Assembly: GCA_030065755.1 (NCBI GenBank)
Contig: JASJDA010000056.1
Span: forward strand, 1 to 45,792
Source of the DNA: Prochloraceae cyanobacterium
Lineage (GTDB): Bacteria > Cyanobacteriota > Cyanobacteriia > Cyanobacteriales > JASJDA01
Length of the DNA stretch: 45,792 nucleotides
Direction: 5' to 3'
Shown in pieces: positions 17,543 through 26,830 of this stretch. Under the pieces are notes generated by a model. The model was given only the letters and a program-made list of their open reading frames with translations, was not told the origin of the DNA and did not search any database. How positions within the stretch are numbered: the first letter of the stretch is position 1; the number at the start of each line of letters is the position of its first letter. A program made the position numbers and the translations under genes.

Positions 17543-18856
17543 ATGCTAAATGAAATTAAGGTAGCGATCGAAAACAAAAAGCTAGTGGAATATAAATCAC
17601 TAGAATTACAGCAATCAACTTGTCAAAAAAACTGCAAAATTAAAGAACTCTACAATTTTGAAGCCACGATCTCGGCGATCGCAGAAGAAATCCAAGATAC
17701 TTTCAATGAAACTCAAATTTGGGAAAGAATTACTCGAAAACTAGCCCAAATTCTCAAACTCGATCGCTGTCAGATAGAACTGTACGATTCGGAGCAAAAA
17801 CAAACCACAATTAATTGCGAATTTGCTGTTACTAATATCTGGCAAAATTATCGAGGAAAAAGCCAAAAAGTTGCAGATTGTCCCGAAGTTTATCAACAAC
17901 TTTTACAAAAAAAATCTCTGCAATTAATAGAAATAGATAGCAGCGATAGCCTCGGCGAAACTCAGGTAATGCTATTAGTTTGTCCGATATTTGACAGCGA
18001 GGAAATCATAGGTAATATTAGATTGATTCGATCGAAAGAAGAGATATTTACTAAAAATGAAATTAAACTGGTACAAAAAGTAGCTTCTCAATGCGCCAAC
18101 GCAATTCGTCAAGCCAGACTATACCAAGCAGCTAAAGTAGAAGCCAAACAGTTAGAAAAACTGAATGCGCTAAAAGATGACTTTTTCAAAAGCATTTCCC
18201 ACGAACTCCGCAATCCGATGAGCAGTATTCAACTAGCTTTTGAAACTTTAGAAACTATACTAGAGCAAGAAAATATTGTTCCAAAATCTCCGATTTATGC
18301 GGAAGTTTTAAACATTTTTCGGGATGCATTTGAGCGACAAAATCAAACAGTTAGCGACTTATTCGCCATATCTAAAATAGATTCTCAAAGTGAAAGTTCA
18401 ACTTACGAATCGATCGAGATAGACAGTTTGATTCGCGAGATTGTCGAACCTTTTATCGGGCAAATCCATTTCCAACAACAACAAATAAAATTAGAGATCG
18501 ACCCCGAACTGCCTTTATTTTACACCCACGTCCCGACTTTCAAGCGCATCCTCATCGAACTAGTTAATAATGCGTGCAAATACACCCCAGCAGGAGAAAC
18601 AATTACTGTTTCTGCTAGCGCGACTGAGGAATGTTTACACGTAAGTGTCACCAACTCTGGTGTAGAAATTGAACCCTCCCAATTAGAACGTATTTTTGAT
18701 AAATCCTATCGAATTCCTAATAACGACCCCTGGAAAAGAGGTGGTACTGGAATGGGGTTAGGATTGATTCAGAAATTGACCAAACTTTTAGGAGGTTCAA
18801 TTAAAGCAGAAAGTAAAGACAATCGAACCAGTTTCACTTTGCAATTCAGTATTTAA
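17543..18856 (+). CDS. GAF-domain histidine kinase, shortened paralogue of the preceding kinase
   Basis: This protein (437 residues from ATG 17543) aligns along its length with the last 400 residues of the previous kinase: one GAF (about 40-200), HisKA with His in SHELRNPMSS, N-box ELVNNACKYTP and lid GGTGMGLGL. It lacks the PAS domain and the bilin-type GAF. AAGGA lies 5 bp before ATG 17543; the ATG two codons earlier has no proper spacing. The G1 box again reads NSGVEI. The GUN4-like gene starts 20 bp downstream, so the two are probably cotranscribed. The tandem arrangement points to duplication followed by loss of the input domain, or to a second kinase acting with the first. Confidence 0.82.
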   Translation: MLNEIKVAIENKKLVEYKSLELQQSTCQKNCKIKELYNFEATISAIAEEIQDTFNETQIWERITRKLAQILKLDRCQIELYDSEQKQTTINCEFAVTNIWQNYRGKSQKVADCPEVYQQLLQKKSLQLIEIDSSDSLGETQVMLLVCPIFDSEEIIGNIRLIRSKEEIFTKNEIKLVQKVASQCANAIRQARLYQAAKVEAKQLEKLNALKDDFFKSISHELRNPMSSIQLAFETLETILEQENIVPKSPIYAEVLNIFRDAFERQNQTVSDLFAISKIDSQSESSTYESIEIDSLIREIVEPFIGQIHFQQQQIKLEIDPELPLFYTHVPTFKRILIELVNNACKYTPAGETITVSASATEECLHVSVTNSGVEIEPSQLERIFDKSYRIPNNDPWKRGGTGMGLGLIQKLTKLLGGSIKAESKDNRTSFTLQFSI

Positions 18857-18876
18857 CCGAACTTCTGATTATTGTT

Positions 18877-19353
18877 ATGTCATTAACTGAAGTTAATTAC
18901 ACTAGGCTAGAGGAACTATTAGCAGCCAAAGACTGGTTTCAAGCAGATCTAGAAACCAATCAACAGATGTTAGTAATAGCAGATAGGTTTAAATGGGGTG
19001 GTTGGTTGAGATTGCAAGATATAGAAAATTTGTCTTGTAGCGATTTACAAAAAATCGATCGCCTTTGGCTGCAATATAGTGAAGCAAACTGGGGTTTTTC
19101 TAGACAAGAACAAATTTATCGAGAAGTAGATCGAGATTATTATAAATTAGCCGACTTACTTGGTTGGAGAAAGGATGAAACATGGGTTACTAATAACCAT
19201 CTGATTTTGAGTGAAAATGTTACACTTCCTAAGTTCCCATTTTCTTTTAGAGGTTTGTCTAGTCGTATAGGGGAAGTTAGTTTAGCTAGCAGTAGCTGGA
19301 TAGAGGCTTTTTTTTCTCGGCTAAATTATTGTAATAATAATTCCAATTATTGA
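18877..19353 (+). CDS. GUN4-domain protein, single domain
   Basis: GUN4 proteins bind protoporphyrin IX and Mg-protoporphyrin and stimulate magnesium chelatase; GUN4-like domains also occur in bilin-binding signalling proteins. This 158-residue protein shows the family pattern: LEELLAAKDWFQADLET (11-27), the acidic ADxxT contact, a DLQKIDRLWLQYSEANWGFS core (56-75), and further conserved aromatic positions to about 140. It lacks the extra N-terminal helical domain of canonical cyanobacterial Gun4 and has an Asn-rich tail. The core is diverged, so it may be a signalling version and not the chelatase activator itself. It lies 20 bp behind a kinase and is convergent with cobN. Confidence 0.72.
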   Translation: MSLTEVNYTRLEELLAAKDWFQADLETNQQMLVIADRFKWGGWLRLQDIENLSCSDLQKIDRLWLQYSEANWGFSRQEQIYREVDRDYYKLADLLGWRKDETWVTNNHLILSENVTLPKFPFSFRGLSSRIGEVSLASSSWIEAFFSRLNYCNNNSNY

Positions 19354-19389
19354 AACTTCAAAAGTCAAAAGTGATTTTACGATTTAAAG

Positions 19390-22300
19390 TCAAGTCATGC
19401 TTTCCACAATTCCTTCAGCTTCATTGACAATTGCTTTCAATTGTTCCAAAACTTTCTGACTAGCAGATTGCCACAAACCCCGTTGATTTGCTTCTAATAA
19501 TCTTTCTGCCATATCTCGCAAAGCCCAGGGATTTTTATCTCTAATAAAATCCTGTACTTTGGCATCAAATAAATACGTCTCGGCTACTCCTTCATACATA
19601 AAATCTTCCACACACCTAGCAGTAGCATCATAAGCAAATAAATAATCTACTGTCGCAGCCATTTCAAAAGCACCTTTATAGCCGTGACGCATAACTCCGT
19701 CGATCCATTTAGGATTAATTACCCGCGATCGATATACCCGTGCAATTTCTTCTTTCAGTTGTCTTACTCTAGGGTTAGCAGGGATAGAATTATCTCCAAA
19801 GTAAGTTTGGGGATTTTTACCTGTAATAGCACGCACAGCAGCAGTTAAACCCCCTTGAAATTGATAATAATCGTCGGAGTCCAGTAAGTCGTGTTCTCGA
19901 TTATCTTGATTGTGCAAAACTATTTGCAAATGTTTCAAGCGCTTCTCAAAAGCTTCTGGTGCAGCCTTACCTACTCCTTTAGGAGTATAGGCGTAGGAAC
20001 TCCAATTAATGTAGGCGCGGGCTAAATCTTCGTCGTTACTCCAGTTTTGTGCTTCGATTAAACCCTGCAAACCAGCACCATAAGCACCTGGTTTAGAACC
20101 AAAAATCCGATAGAGCGATCGCCCTTCTGCTTGCTCTTCGTCTAACCCTAGATCGCGCCAAAATTCCCTTTCTAACTTCACTTGCGCTGCTAGAGGATTT
20201 TCCTGTTCTGGTTCCTGGAGACTTGACACTGCAGCGATCGAATTATAAACTAAGTCTATTAAATTAGGGAAAGAGTCGCGAAAAAAGCCCGATATCCTCA
20301 GAGTCACGTCAACGCGAGGTCTTCCTAAAGCAGACACAGGAAGGATTTCAAAGTCTACAACCCTTCTAGAATTTCCGTCCCAAACTGGACGCACTCCCAA
20401 TAAAGCTAGTACCTGAGCAATATCGTCTCCGCCAGTACGCATGGTAGATGTTCCCCAGACCGAGATAGCAAGAGTTTTAGGATATTCGCCATTTTCTTGA
20501 GTGTAGCGTTCAATAACCACTTCAGCAGCCTTTCTACCTATATCCCAAGCGGTTTCGGTAGGAATAGCGCGGATATCTACTGAGTAGAAATTGCGACCAG
20601 TAGGAAGTACGTCTGGTCTACCTCTGGTTGGTGCCCCAGAAGCGCCGCTAGGAACATATTTTCCATCTAGTCCTTTGAGGAGGTTAGTTATTTCGTATTG
20701 GGTTTGTTGTAGGGAAGAAAGGAGGTTGTTTTTTATCCATTGCAGTTGTTTTTGCGTAAAGGGAGAGGGGGAGAGGGGGAGAGTGGGAGAGGGGGAGAAA
20801 ATTAGATTTTCTATTAAGGAAGCAGCGAACTGTTCTATTATTTCTATGGCATCACCTACAGTACGACAATTTTGAAACCAAGTTCGATCGGCAATAGTTT
20901 TTTTCTCCCCCTCATCCCCCTCTCCCCTGTCTAGAGTGTGGGGAGTGTGGGGAGTGTGGGAGGTGTGGGAGGACAATTTATTTTCAAGTTCAACTTCCCT
21001 TCTTCTCCCTCTTCCCTCTCTCCCCACACTTCCCCCTCTCCCACTCTCCCCCTCTCCCCCTCTCCCCCTCTCCCCATCGATCGCCTCAGATAAAACGAGT
21101 GAAAAAGGATCGCTGGGGTTAGCGGTTAGGGGGTTAAAATCTAGGTTGAGGTCTTGGGCGATCGCTTGTGTTAAACCATTGCGATCGAGGCTGGGAGATC
21201 GGGCGATCGCAACTATTAAGTCTATTAGTTGTTTTCCTTGGGGACATTTTCCGAAGATGTGGAGTCCGTCTCTAATTTGGGCTTCCTTTAATTCGCACAA
21301 GTAACCGTCAGCAAGGGTGAGAAATTCTGTTATGGGTTTGGTTTGTGGGTTATTAATTCCCAGGTCTTTATCTAGGTTGGTTTGGGCTATTAGTTGAACA
21401 ATGCGATCTTCTATAATTTTTAGTCTGGACGGATCTAAGCTTTGGGCTTGATAATATTCGTCTATTAGGGTTTCTAATTGTTGTAAAGGGCCGTATAATT
21501 CAGCACGTGTCATAGGTGGAGTGAGGTGATCGATAATGACTGCGCTAGCGCGACGTTTGGCTTGAGAACCTTCACCTGGATCGTTGACAATAAAGGGATA
21601 GAAGTGGGGAATTGTGTCTAGGGCTATTTCAGGATAGCAGTTAGAAGATAGAGCGAGACTTTTACCTGGTAACCATTCTAAATTACCGTGTTTGCCGACG
21701 TGGACTATGGCAAATGTGCCAAATTTTTCTCGCAACCAATAATAGTAAGCAAGATAATCGTGAGTAGGTTCTAAATCTGGCGCGTGATAATTTAAACTCG
21801 GATCGCGATCGTATCCTCTCGACGGCTGTATCCCCACAAATACATTCCCAAATTGCACCCCAGCAATAGGAATTATCCCCCCCTCTCCCCCTCTCCCCTG
21901 CTCCCCCTCTCCCACACCTCCCCACCGATCGCCTATTTCTTGCTGCACTTGAGAGGGTAAGCTGGCAAAATATTGCTGATATTCTTCTACGGATAGATAT
22001 TGCTGTATGGGACGTAGTTGTCCTGCTTCTCGATCGTTGGTAACTCCAGCAGTTAGAAGAGTAATTAATTCGTCTCCATTTTCTGGAATGTTTTCTACTG
22101 TATAGCCAGTTTGTTGCAAGGCTTTGAGAATTTCTACGCAACTTGCAGGGGTATCTAGACCTACTCCATTAGCCAGTCTTCCGTCTCGGTTGGGGTAGTT
22201 AGCTAAAATTAGAGCAATTTTTCTTTGGTTTAGGGGGGTTTGTTTGAGTTTGACCCAATTTGCTACTAAGTTGGCGACGAATTCGACTCGATCGCTTTTT

Positions 22301-23367
22301 GGTTGGTAAATTACTACGTCTGTCTCTAAATTTTCATTTCTCTTTTGTATTGATTTAAAAGAAACTGCGCGGGTGATAATTCTTCCGTCCACTTCTGGAA
22401 GCGCCACATTCATCGCGACATCCCTTGGTGTTAAGCCTGCAAAACTAGATTCCCAATATTCTGCGCTACTACCGCTGAGGATTACTTGTAAAACTGGTAC
22501 GTCTAATTTTTTCCATAGGGGAGGTTGTTCTGCGCTGCTAATTTTTGCTAAAGAAAAACTGGTTGTATTAAGTAATAACTCAATGGATGTAGTTTCTTGA
22601 AATTGAAAATAAGATAGTAATTTTTCTTGTATTGAGCGATCGCGCAGGGAAGAAATAAATATTGGTAATGGTTCTAAATTTCTTTTAGCCAATGCGTGAC
22701 AAATTGCATCGATCGCTCTTGTATTTCCAGCTAAATAATGTGCCCGATAAAACAATAAACCTATTTTATAAGTTCGGGATCGATCGTTTATGTCGAAATC
22801 AATATTTTTTCGGTTCCAAGCATAAATTCCTATCTTGGGAACTGACTGAGGTGGAACAATAGTGTAAGATTTTCCTAAGCCAAGATTGGCAACAAACTTT
22901 AAGGCATTAACCAAATTATCTATGCCACCTTCAATGAAGTAGCGCCATAATTGGTTAACTGCTGCTAAAGGAACGTTGGTAGAATGACTAATTAAATCGG
23001 GATCGACGCGATCGTCTCCTGGAAGGACAAATAATAAGGTTCCACAGTTTTGTGCTATCTCTTTTACTACTTCCAAACCATAAGACCAATAAGAACGTCC
23101 GCCAAGTAAGCGGAGGATAATTATTTTTGCAAAAGGTAAAATTTTTTCAGCATAATTATCAATACTTAACTCTTGCTGCAGTTGTAATAGATTTACTGCC
23201 CTAATTGCAGGAAAATCAGATGTTAAACTAGGTAGACAAGCAGCTAAAGTTTGAATGTCAGTATCTGCTGCTGTAAGCAAAACAATTGGTGCGGGAGTTT
23301 GTTCGATGAAAATAACTCCATCGGAATTAGGATTCCAACCTCCTGGTATAGCGGGGATCAAATGCAT
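19390..23367 (-). CDS. cobN: Cobaltochelatase subunit CobN (or CobN-like chelatase H subunit)
   Basis: CobN is the large porphyrin-binding subunit that, with ATPase subunits, inserts cobalt into hydrogenobyrinic diamide in the aerobic cobalamin pathway. It is homologous to ChlH. The N-terminus MHLIPAIPGGWNP and segments such as HVGKHGNLEWLPGKSLALS, VWGTSTMRTGGDD and HGYKGAFEMAATVDYLFAYD are family hallmarks. At 1325 residues it is somewhat long. The excess comes from low-complexity Gly/Arg/Glu- and Ser/Pro-rich stretches near residues 481-496, 763-826 and 856-870, encoded by C/T-rich repeats inserted in frame. No B12 riboswitch is evident in the 107 bp before the start. In cyanobacteria that use pseudocobalamin, this gene's exact substrate is open. 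Confidence 0.88.
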   Translation of the reverse strand: MHLIPAIPGGWNPNSDGVIFIEQTPAPIVLLTAADTDIQTLAACLPSLTSDFPAIRAVNLLQLQQELSIDNYAEKILPFAKIIILRLLGGRSYWSYGLEVVKEIAQNCGTLLFVLPGDDRVDPDLISHSTNVPLAAVNQLWRYFIEGGIDNLVNALKFVANLGLGKSYTIVPPQSVPKIGIYAWNRKNIDFDINDRSRTYKIGLLFYRAHYLAGNTRAIDAICHALAKRNLEPLPIFISSLRDRSIQEKLLSYFQFQETTSIELLLNTTSFSLAKISSAEQPPLWKKLDVPVLQVILSGSSAEYWESSFAGLTPRDVAMNVALPEVDGRIITRAVSFKSIQKRNENLETDVVIYQPKSDRVEFVANLVANWVKLKQTPLNQRKIALILANYPNRDGRLANGVGLDTPASCVEILKALQQTGYTVENIPENGDELITLLTAGVTNDREAGQLRPIQQYLSVEEYQQYFASLPSQVQQEIGDRWGGVGEGEQGRGGEGGIIPIAGVQFGNVFVGIQPSRGYDRDPSLNYHAPDLEPTHDYLAYYYWLREKFGTFAIVHVGKHGNLEWLPGKSLALSSNCYPEIALDTIPHFYPFIVNDPGEGSQAKRRASAVIIDHLTPPMTRAELYGPLQQLETLIDEYYQAQSLDPSRLKIIEDRIVQLIAQTNLDKDLGINNPQTKPITEFLTLADGYLCELKEAQIRDGLHIFGKCPQGKQLIDLIVAIARSPSLDRNGLTQAIAQDLNLDFNPLTANPSDPFSLVLSEAIDGERGRGGEGESGRGGSVGREGRGRRREVELENKLSSHTSHTPHTPHTLDRGEGDEGEKKTIADRTWFQNCRTVGDAIEIIEQFAASLIENLIFSPSPTLPLSPSPFTQKQLQWIKNNLLSSLQQTQYEITNLLKGLDGKYVPSGASGAPTRGRPDVLPTGRNFYSVDIRAIPTETAWDIGRKAAEVVIERYTQENGEYPKTLAISVWGTSTMRTGGDDIAQVLALLGVRPVWDGNSRRVVDFEILPVSALGRPRVDVTLRISGFFRDSFPNLIDLVYNSIAAVSSLQEPEQENPLAAQVKLEREFWRDLGLDEEQAEGRSLYRIFGSKPGAYGAGLQGLIEAQNWSNDEDLARAYINWSSYAYTPKGVGKAAPEAFEKRLKHLQIVLHNQDNREHDLLDSDDYYQFQGGLTAAVRAITGKNPQTYFGDNSIPANPRVRQLKEEIARVYRSRVINPKWIDGVMRHGYKGAFEMAATVDYLFAYDATARCVEDFMYEGVAETYLFDAKVQDFIRDKNPWALRDMAERLLEANQRGLWQSASQKVLEQLKAIVNEAEGIVESMT
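20755..21078. repeat. C/T-rich simple repeats inside cobN
   Basis: Arrays of CCCCCTCTC-type units, TGTGGGGAG units and related tracts occupy 20755-20800 and 20888-21078, with a further block at 21880-21925. They keep the cobN frame. Identical arrays are intergenic elsewhere in the window. The repeats are strand-asymmetric, purine-rich on the coding strand. Confidence 0.85.
21880..21925. repeat. Third in-frame C/T-rich repeat block in cobN
   Basis: A run of CCCCCTCTCCC-like units encodes the Gly/Glu/Arg stretch GVGEGEQGRGGEGG near residues 481-496. It falls between conserved segments, as expected for a tolerated surface-loop insertion. Confidence 0.8.
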
Positions 23368-23474
23368 AGAATCACATCCTTACCTTTAGAAATAATTAGA
23401 GTCGCGATTTACAAGACAATAACAGGGGATCCTATTAATAGCAGAATCTAGCTGCTCATTTGCAGTATTAGAAA

Positions 23475-25754
23475 ATGTTTAGTTCCCAAGCATACATTTT
23501 TCGTCGAACTTTACCATCGGGTAAGTTCGAGCAACTTTGTAGCCTGTGGCAGCAAATGGCTGAATTTTCTGGAGATGCCGTGTTAATTGGTGAAAATACT
23601 ATATTTACCAAAGAAAAAACTACTGTATCAGGAAATTTACCTGGGGATCTGGAAAAACAACGCTTTCGGATCTTAATTTCTCCTGATTTTAGCGCCTTGC
23701 TATCAGGAAAACCCACACCAAGCGATTCGTCTTATCAGGCTAGCATAACTTTTTCTTCCACCGCGATCGCTGAATTTCTCAGCGAACTTTGCCAGCAACT
23801 TCAAGATCCTGCCAATCTTAAAGATAGCTTGCAAGAATTATCAACTCAAATATCTAAAAATGTCAATGGGTTAAGCGAATTTAGTACTGAATTACTAAAA
23901 ATTCTCGTTCCCCAAGATTTAAACTCATCCTCCAGTTTTTCTAGCGATGGATCCCCAAAAACAATGCTCACTCACCAACTCGAACAAAAACGAATTCTCG
24001 ATCGAGTAACCGTTGAGATTAATCAAAACAAAGACTGGTTTGCGATCGTTAAAATGACCGTAGAACAAGTACAGCGTTTGTTAGAAGTAGATAGATTAGT
24101 CGTTTATCAATTAGGTGTAAAAACGGGCGAAAACCCGACAGCTATCAAACAAAAAAAGCTGGCTGATGTTGTTACTTATGAAGCGCGCGCTTCTGAAACA
24201 ATTCCTTCAATACTTAATTTTAGAGAAGAAATTTGTTTCTTAGACAATCCTCAATGTCAAAAGAAATACCTAGGGGGATTTAATTTAGTTATTGATGACG
24301 TAAATAAAGAAGCAGATTTAGCTCTATGCTTGCGATCGTTAATGGAAAAATTGCAAGTAAGATCTAAGTTAGTCACGCCGATTATTGTAGAAGAAAAACT
24401 ATGGGGCTTCCTAATTGCTCATCAATGTTCTGCTGCGCGAAAGTGGAGAAAAAGTGATATACAATTTCTCCAACAGGTTTCCGAATACTTAGCGATCGCT
24501 ATCTATCAAGCTTCATCTTATCAACAATTACAAAAACAAAAAAATGTCTTGCAACAACAAGTAAATAAAAGAGCTAAAGAACTGCAAGGTGCCTTATTAG
24601 CAGCACAAGCAGCTCACAGGTCAAAAAGCCAATTTATTGGCAATATGAGCCACGAATTACGCACGCCACTTACTCGCGTAATTGGCTTAGCAGGTACCTT
24701 GTTGCATTGGTCTGAGGATAGCTATTCTCTACCTCAAGACAAACAGCGGCAATTTTTACAAACTATCCACGACAGTGGCAAACAACTGTTGGATTTGGTT
24801 AACGATCTTCTCGAATTTTCTGAAATAGAAGCCGGAAAATCTCTATTGAATATTAAAGAGTTTTCTCTTCGCTATCTATCGGGATCGGTATTGCAAAGCC
24901 TCCAAGAAAAAGCTGAAAGCAAACAGATTAATTTGCAATTAGATTTGCAAGTCGATCGTCGAATCGATATCATTAGTGCCGATCGAGAAAGAGTCGAACA
25001 AATTCTCTTTCACCTGCTCGATAATGCTATCAAATTCACCCCCAAAGAAGGAACAGTAATTTTGAGAGTCTGGCGAGAAAGTAATGAAGTAGTCTTTCAA
25101 GTCGAAGATACTGGTATAGGTATTTCCGAACATCAATTACCTCTACTGTTTGAGAAATTTCAGCAGTTAGAAGAGTCTCGTCAGCGCACCCACGGAGGTA
25201 CTGGTTTGGGTTTGGCTTTAGCTAAACAGCTAGTAGAATTGCATCGAGGTAGAATCGAAGTAGAATCTAATTTGGGCAAAGGCTCTCTATTTACCGTTTG
25301 GTTGCCCACTGTGCAAAGTCGTAAACCAAAAGTGCGTCTATCTTCCTCAGTTTCCAATTCATCTGTTTCTGAGAAAGGAACCCTTGTTTTGGTAGAACAA
25401 GACGATCGAGAAGCCACTTTAATCTGCGAACTACTTACTGCAGCAGACTATCAGGTTATTTGGTTAACTGACGGAGCGAGTGCTATTAAGCAAATTGAAC
25501 TCATACAGCCAACCAGCGTTATTCTCCATCGCGATTTACCTGGCGTTTACGAAATTAGTCAAGATCTCAAAGAATCCCTAAAGACAAAAAATGTCAAAGT
25601 TCTCGTTTTAAGTTCCCAGATGATATCCCCTGATGATTGGAAATATATGTCTCTACGCGGGGTAGATGATTATTTAATTAAACCCGTGCAGCCGAATCTG
25701 TTATTAGAAAAAATGAATGTATTGATGTCTAATTCAGGTAATAGCAATAGCTAG
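23475..25754 (+). CDS. Hybrid GAF histidine kinase with degenerate receiver domain
   Basis: The 759 residues have an unrecognised N-terminal domain (1-150), a GAF domain (about 175-345), HisKA with His393 (MSHELRTP), HATPase (N-box LLDNAIKFTP, DTGIGI, GGTGLGLAL) and a C-terminal receiver (about 636-745). The GAF has Cys285 at the bilin-attachment position, with Leu instead of His after it, and E-I-C-F at 252-255 where DXCF would be. It is therefore bilin-sensor-like, but less convincing than the first kinase. In the receiver the phosphorylatable Asp position reads His685 (VILHRDLPG), while the acidic pocket (EQDD) and the lysine (LIKPV, Lys736) remain, so phosphotransfer there is doubtful. 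Divergent from cobN. Confidence 0.82.
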   Translation: MFSSQAYIFRRTLPSGKFEQLCSLWQQMAEFSGDAVLIGENTIFTKEKTTVSGNLPGDLEKQRFRILISPDFSALLSGKPTPSDSSYQASITFSSTAIAEFLSELCQQLQDPANLKDSLQELSTQISKNVNGLSEFSTELLKILVPQDLNSSSSFSSDGSPKTMLTHQLEQKRILDRVTVEINQNKDWFAIVKMTVEQVQRLLEVDRLVVYQLGVKTGENPTAIKQKKLADVVTYEARASETIPSILNFREEICFLDNPQCQKKYLGGFNLVIDDVNKEADLALCLRSLMEKLQVRSKLVTPIIVEEKLWGFLIAHQCSAARKWRKSDIQFLQQVSEYLAIAIYQASSYQQLQKQKNVLQQQVNKRAKELQGALLAAQAAHRSKSQFIGNMSHELRTPLTRVIGLAGTLLHWSEDSYSLPQDKQRQFLQTIHDSGKQLLDLVNDLLEFSEIEAGKSLLNIKEFSLRYLSGSVLQSLQEKAESKQINLQLDLQVDRRIDIISADRERVEQILFHLLDNAIKFTPKEGTVILRVWRESNEVVFQVEDTGIGISEHQLPLLFEKFQQLEESRQRTHGGTGLGLALAKQLVELHRGRIEVESNLGKGSLFTVWLPTVQSRKPKVRLSSSVSNSSVSEKGTLVLVEQDDREATLICELLTAADYQVIWLTDGASAIKQIELIQPTSVILHRDLPGVYEISQDLKESLKTKNVKVLVLSSQMISPDDWKYMSLRGVDDYLIKPVQPNLLLEKMNVLMSNSGNSNS

Positions 25755-25972
25755 AAAGGAGCAAGAGAATTATTAGATATAGATTAAAGTTTCTAAGACA
25801 GAAATAGTAGTTCGCTTAATTAGTTCTGGATAATAAGTTACGAGAAAAAGATAATTCGATTGCCGCAAGCAGAAAAGTTTGAAAAGTATTTTATGGTGTG
25901 AAAATTAACGCGGATATATAATTATTTTGGTTAGTTAATCGATCGCTTGCGGCAAATTTCTAATAAACTCAC

Positions 25973-26668
25973 TCAATTTGTAAATAGTTCTGTAAGTGTC
26001 ACAACTTCATAACCCCTACGACGAAGTTCGGGTAAAACATTTGTTAGGGTTTTTACTGTGTTTTCTCCTCGCAGACCTCCATCGTGTAAAACTATTATCG
26101 AACCAGGACTGAGGTTGACTAAAATGTGTTTTGAAGCAAAGTCAGAAGAATTAATGTTGGTGTCGTAGGGAAATATTGACCCCAAAGCAACTCGATAATT
26201 ATATTTATTAGCTGTTTCTATCATTTGACGATCGTACCAGCCAGATGCAGGACGCAACCATAATGGTTTACTGAACTGTGAGAGAATTTCATCTGCTTCC
26301 AGTAGATCGGCTTCAAATTCTGCTGGCGAGAGTTTAATACTCGGTTTATCTTCGGTTAAATGATTTCCTATTTCGTGTCCTTGGCTGACAATTTCATTGA
26401 CGATCGCCTCATTTCCTTTGACTCTATTACTGATGAGGAAAAAAGTTGCTTTAGCTTCATTTTCAGAAAGAACTTCCAGGATTTTTGCTGTTGTATTTGG
26501 ATCTGGACCGTCATCAATAGTAAGAGCAACTATTTGCCGATCGGTTTCTGCAAAATAAACAACTCCAGGAATAATTGATGCAGCAATTTTGAGCAACGAT
26601 CGAGGCTGAAAAAATAAAGTTAAACCCAGACTAGCTCCACTAACAAATAAAATAAATAAAAAATACAT
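25973..26668 (-). CDS. NodB-type polysaccharide deacetylase, membrane anchored
   Basis: This is a carbohydrate esterase family 4 protein that removes acetyl groups from cell-wall or extracellular polysaccharide. The NodB motifs are present: TIDDGPDP (catalytic Asp pair), HEIGNHL with two His metal ligands, RPASGWYD, and PGSIIVLHDG. One N-terminal membrane segment (MYFLFILFVSGASLGLTLFF) exports and anchors it. The frame is open up to 26695, but the additional residues MPNSKQQIA are encoded by the heptamer repeat, so ATG 26668 is the likelier start. It lies next to the pseudopilin cluster on the same strand but after a repeat block. Confidence 0.82.
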   Translation of the reverse strand: MYFLFILFVSGASLGLTLFFQPRSLLKIAASIIPGVVYFAETDRQIVALTIDDGPDPNTTAKILEVLSENEAKATFFLISNRVKGNEAIVNEIVSQGHEIGNHLTEDKPSIKLSPAEFEADLLEADEILSQFSKPLWLRPASGWYDRQMIETANKYNYRVALGSIFPYDTNINSSDFASKHILVNLSPGSIIVLHDGGLRGENTVKTLTNVLPELRRRGYEVVTLTELFTN

Positions 26669-26822
26669 TGCTATTTGCTGTTTGCTATTTGGCATTTGCT
26701 ATTTGCTGTTGGCTATTAGCTGTTGGCTGTTGGCTGTTAGCCGTTAATTATCTCCCTGCTCCCCCTCTCCCTCTCTCCCCCTCTCCCCTGCTCCCCCCTC
26801 TCCCCACACTCTCCCTCATCCC
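26669..26822. repeat. Heptamer repeats followed by C/T-rich array
   Basis: Positions 26669-26742 hold GCTGTTG/GCTATTT heptamers like those at 1361-1452. Positions 26751-26822 hold CCCCCTCTC-like units like those in cobN. The same two arrays occur side by side in the same order near 1.4 kb. Confidence 0.8.
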
Positions 26823-26830
26823 TTAAGACT

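Noticed and set aside
20755-21304. Plus-strand frames rich in Pro, Ser and Leu opposite cobN
   Set aside because: They are translations of the C/T-rich repeats antisense to a well-supported cobN gene.
23368-23474. A cobalamin riboswitch upstream of cobN
   Set aside because: The 107-bp intergenic space is too short for the usual B12 element and shows no B12-box-like sequence that I can recognise.
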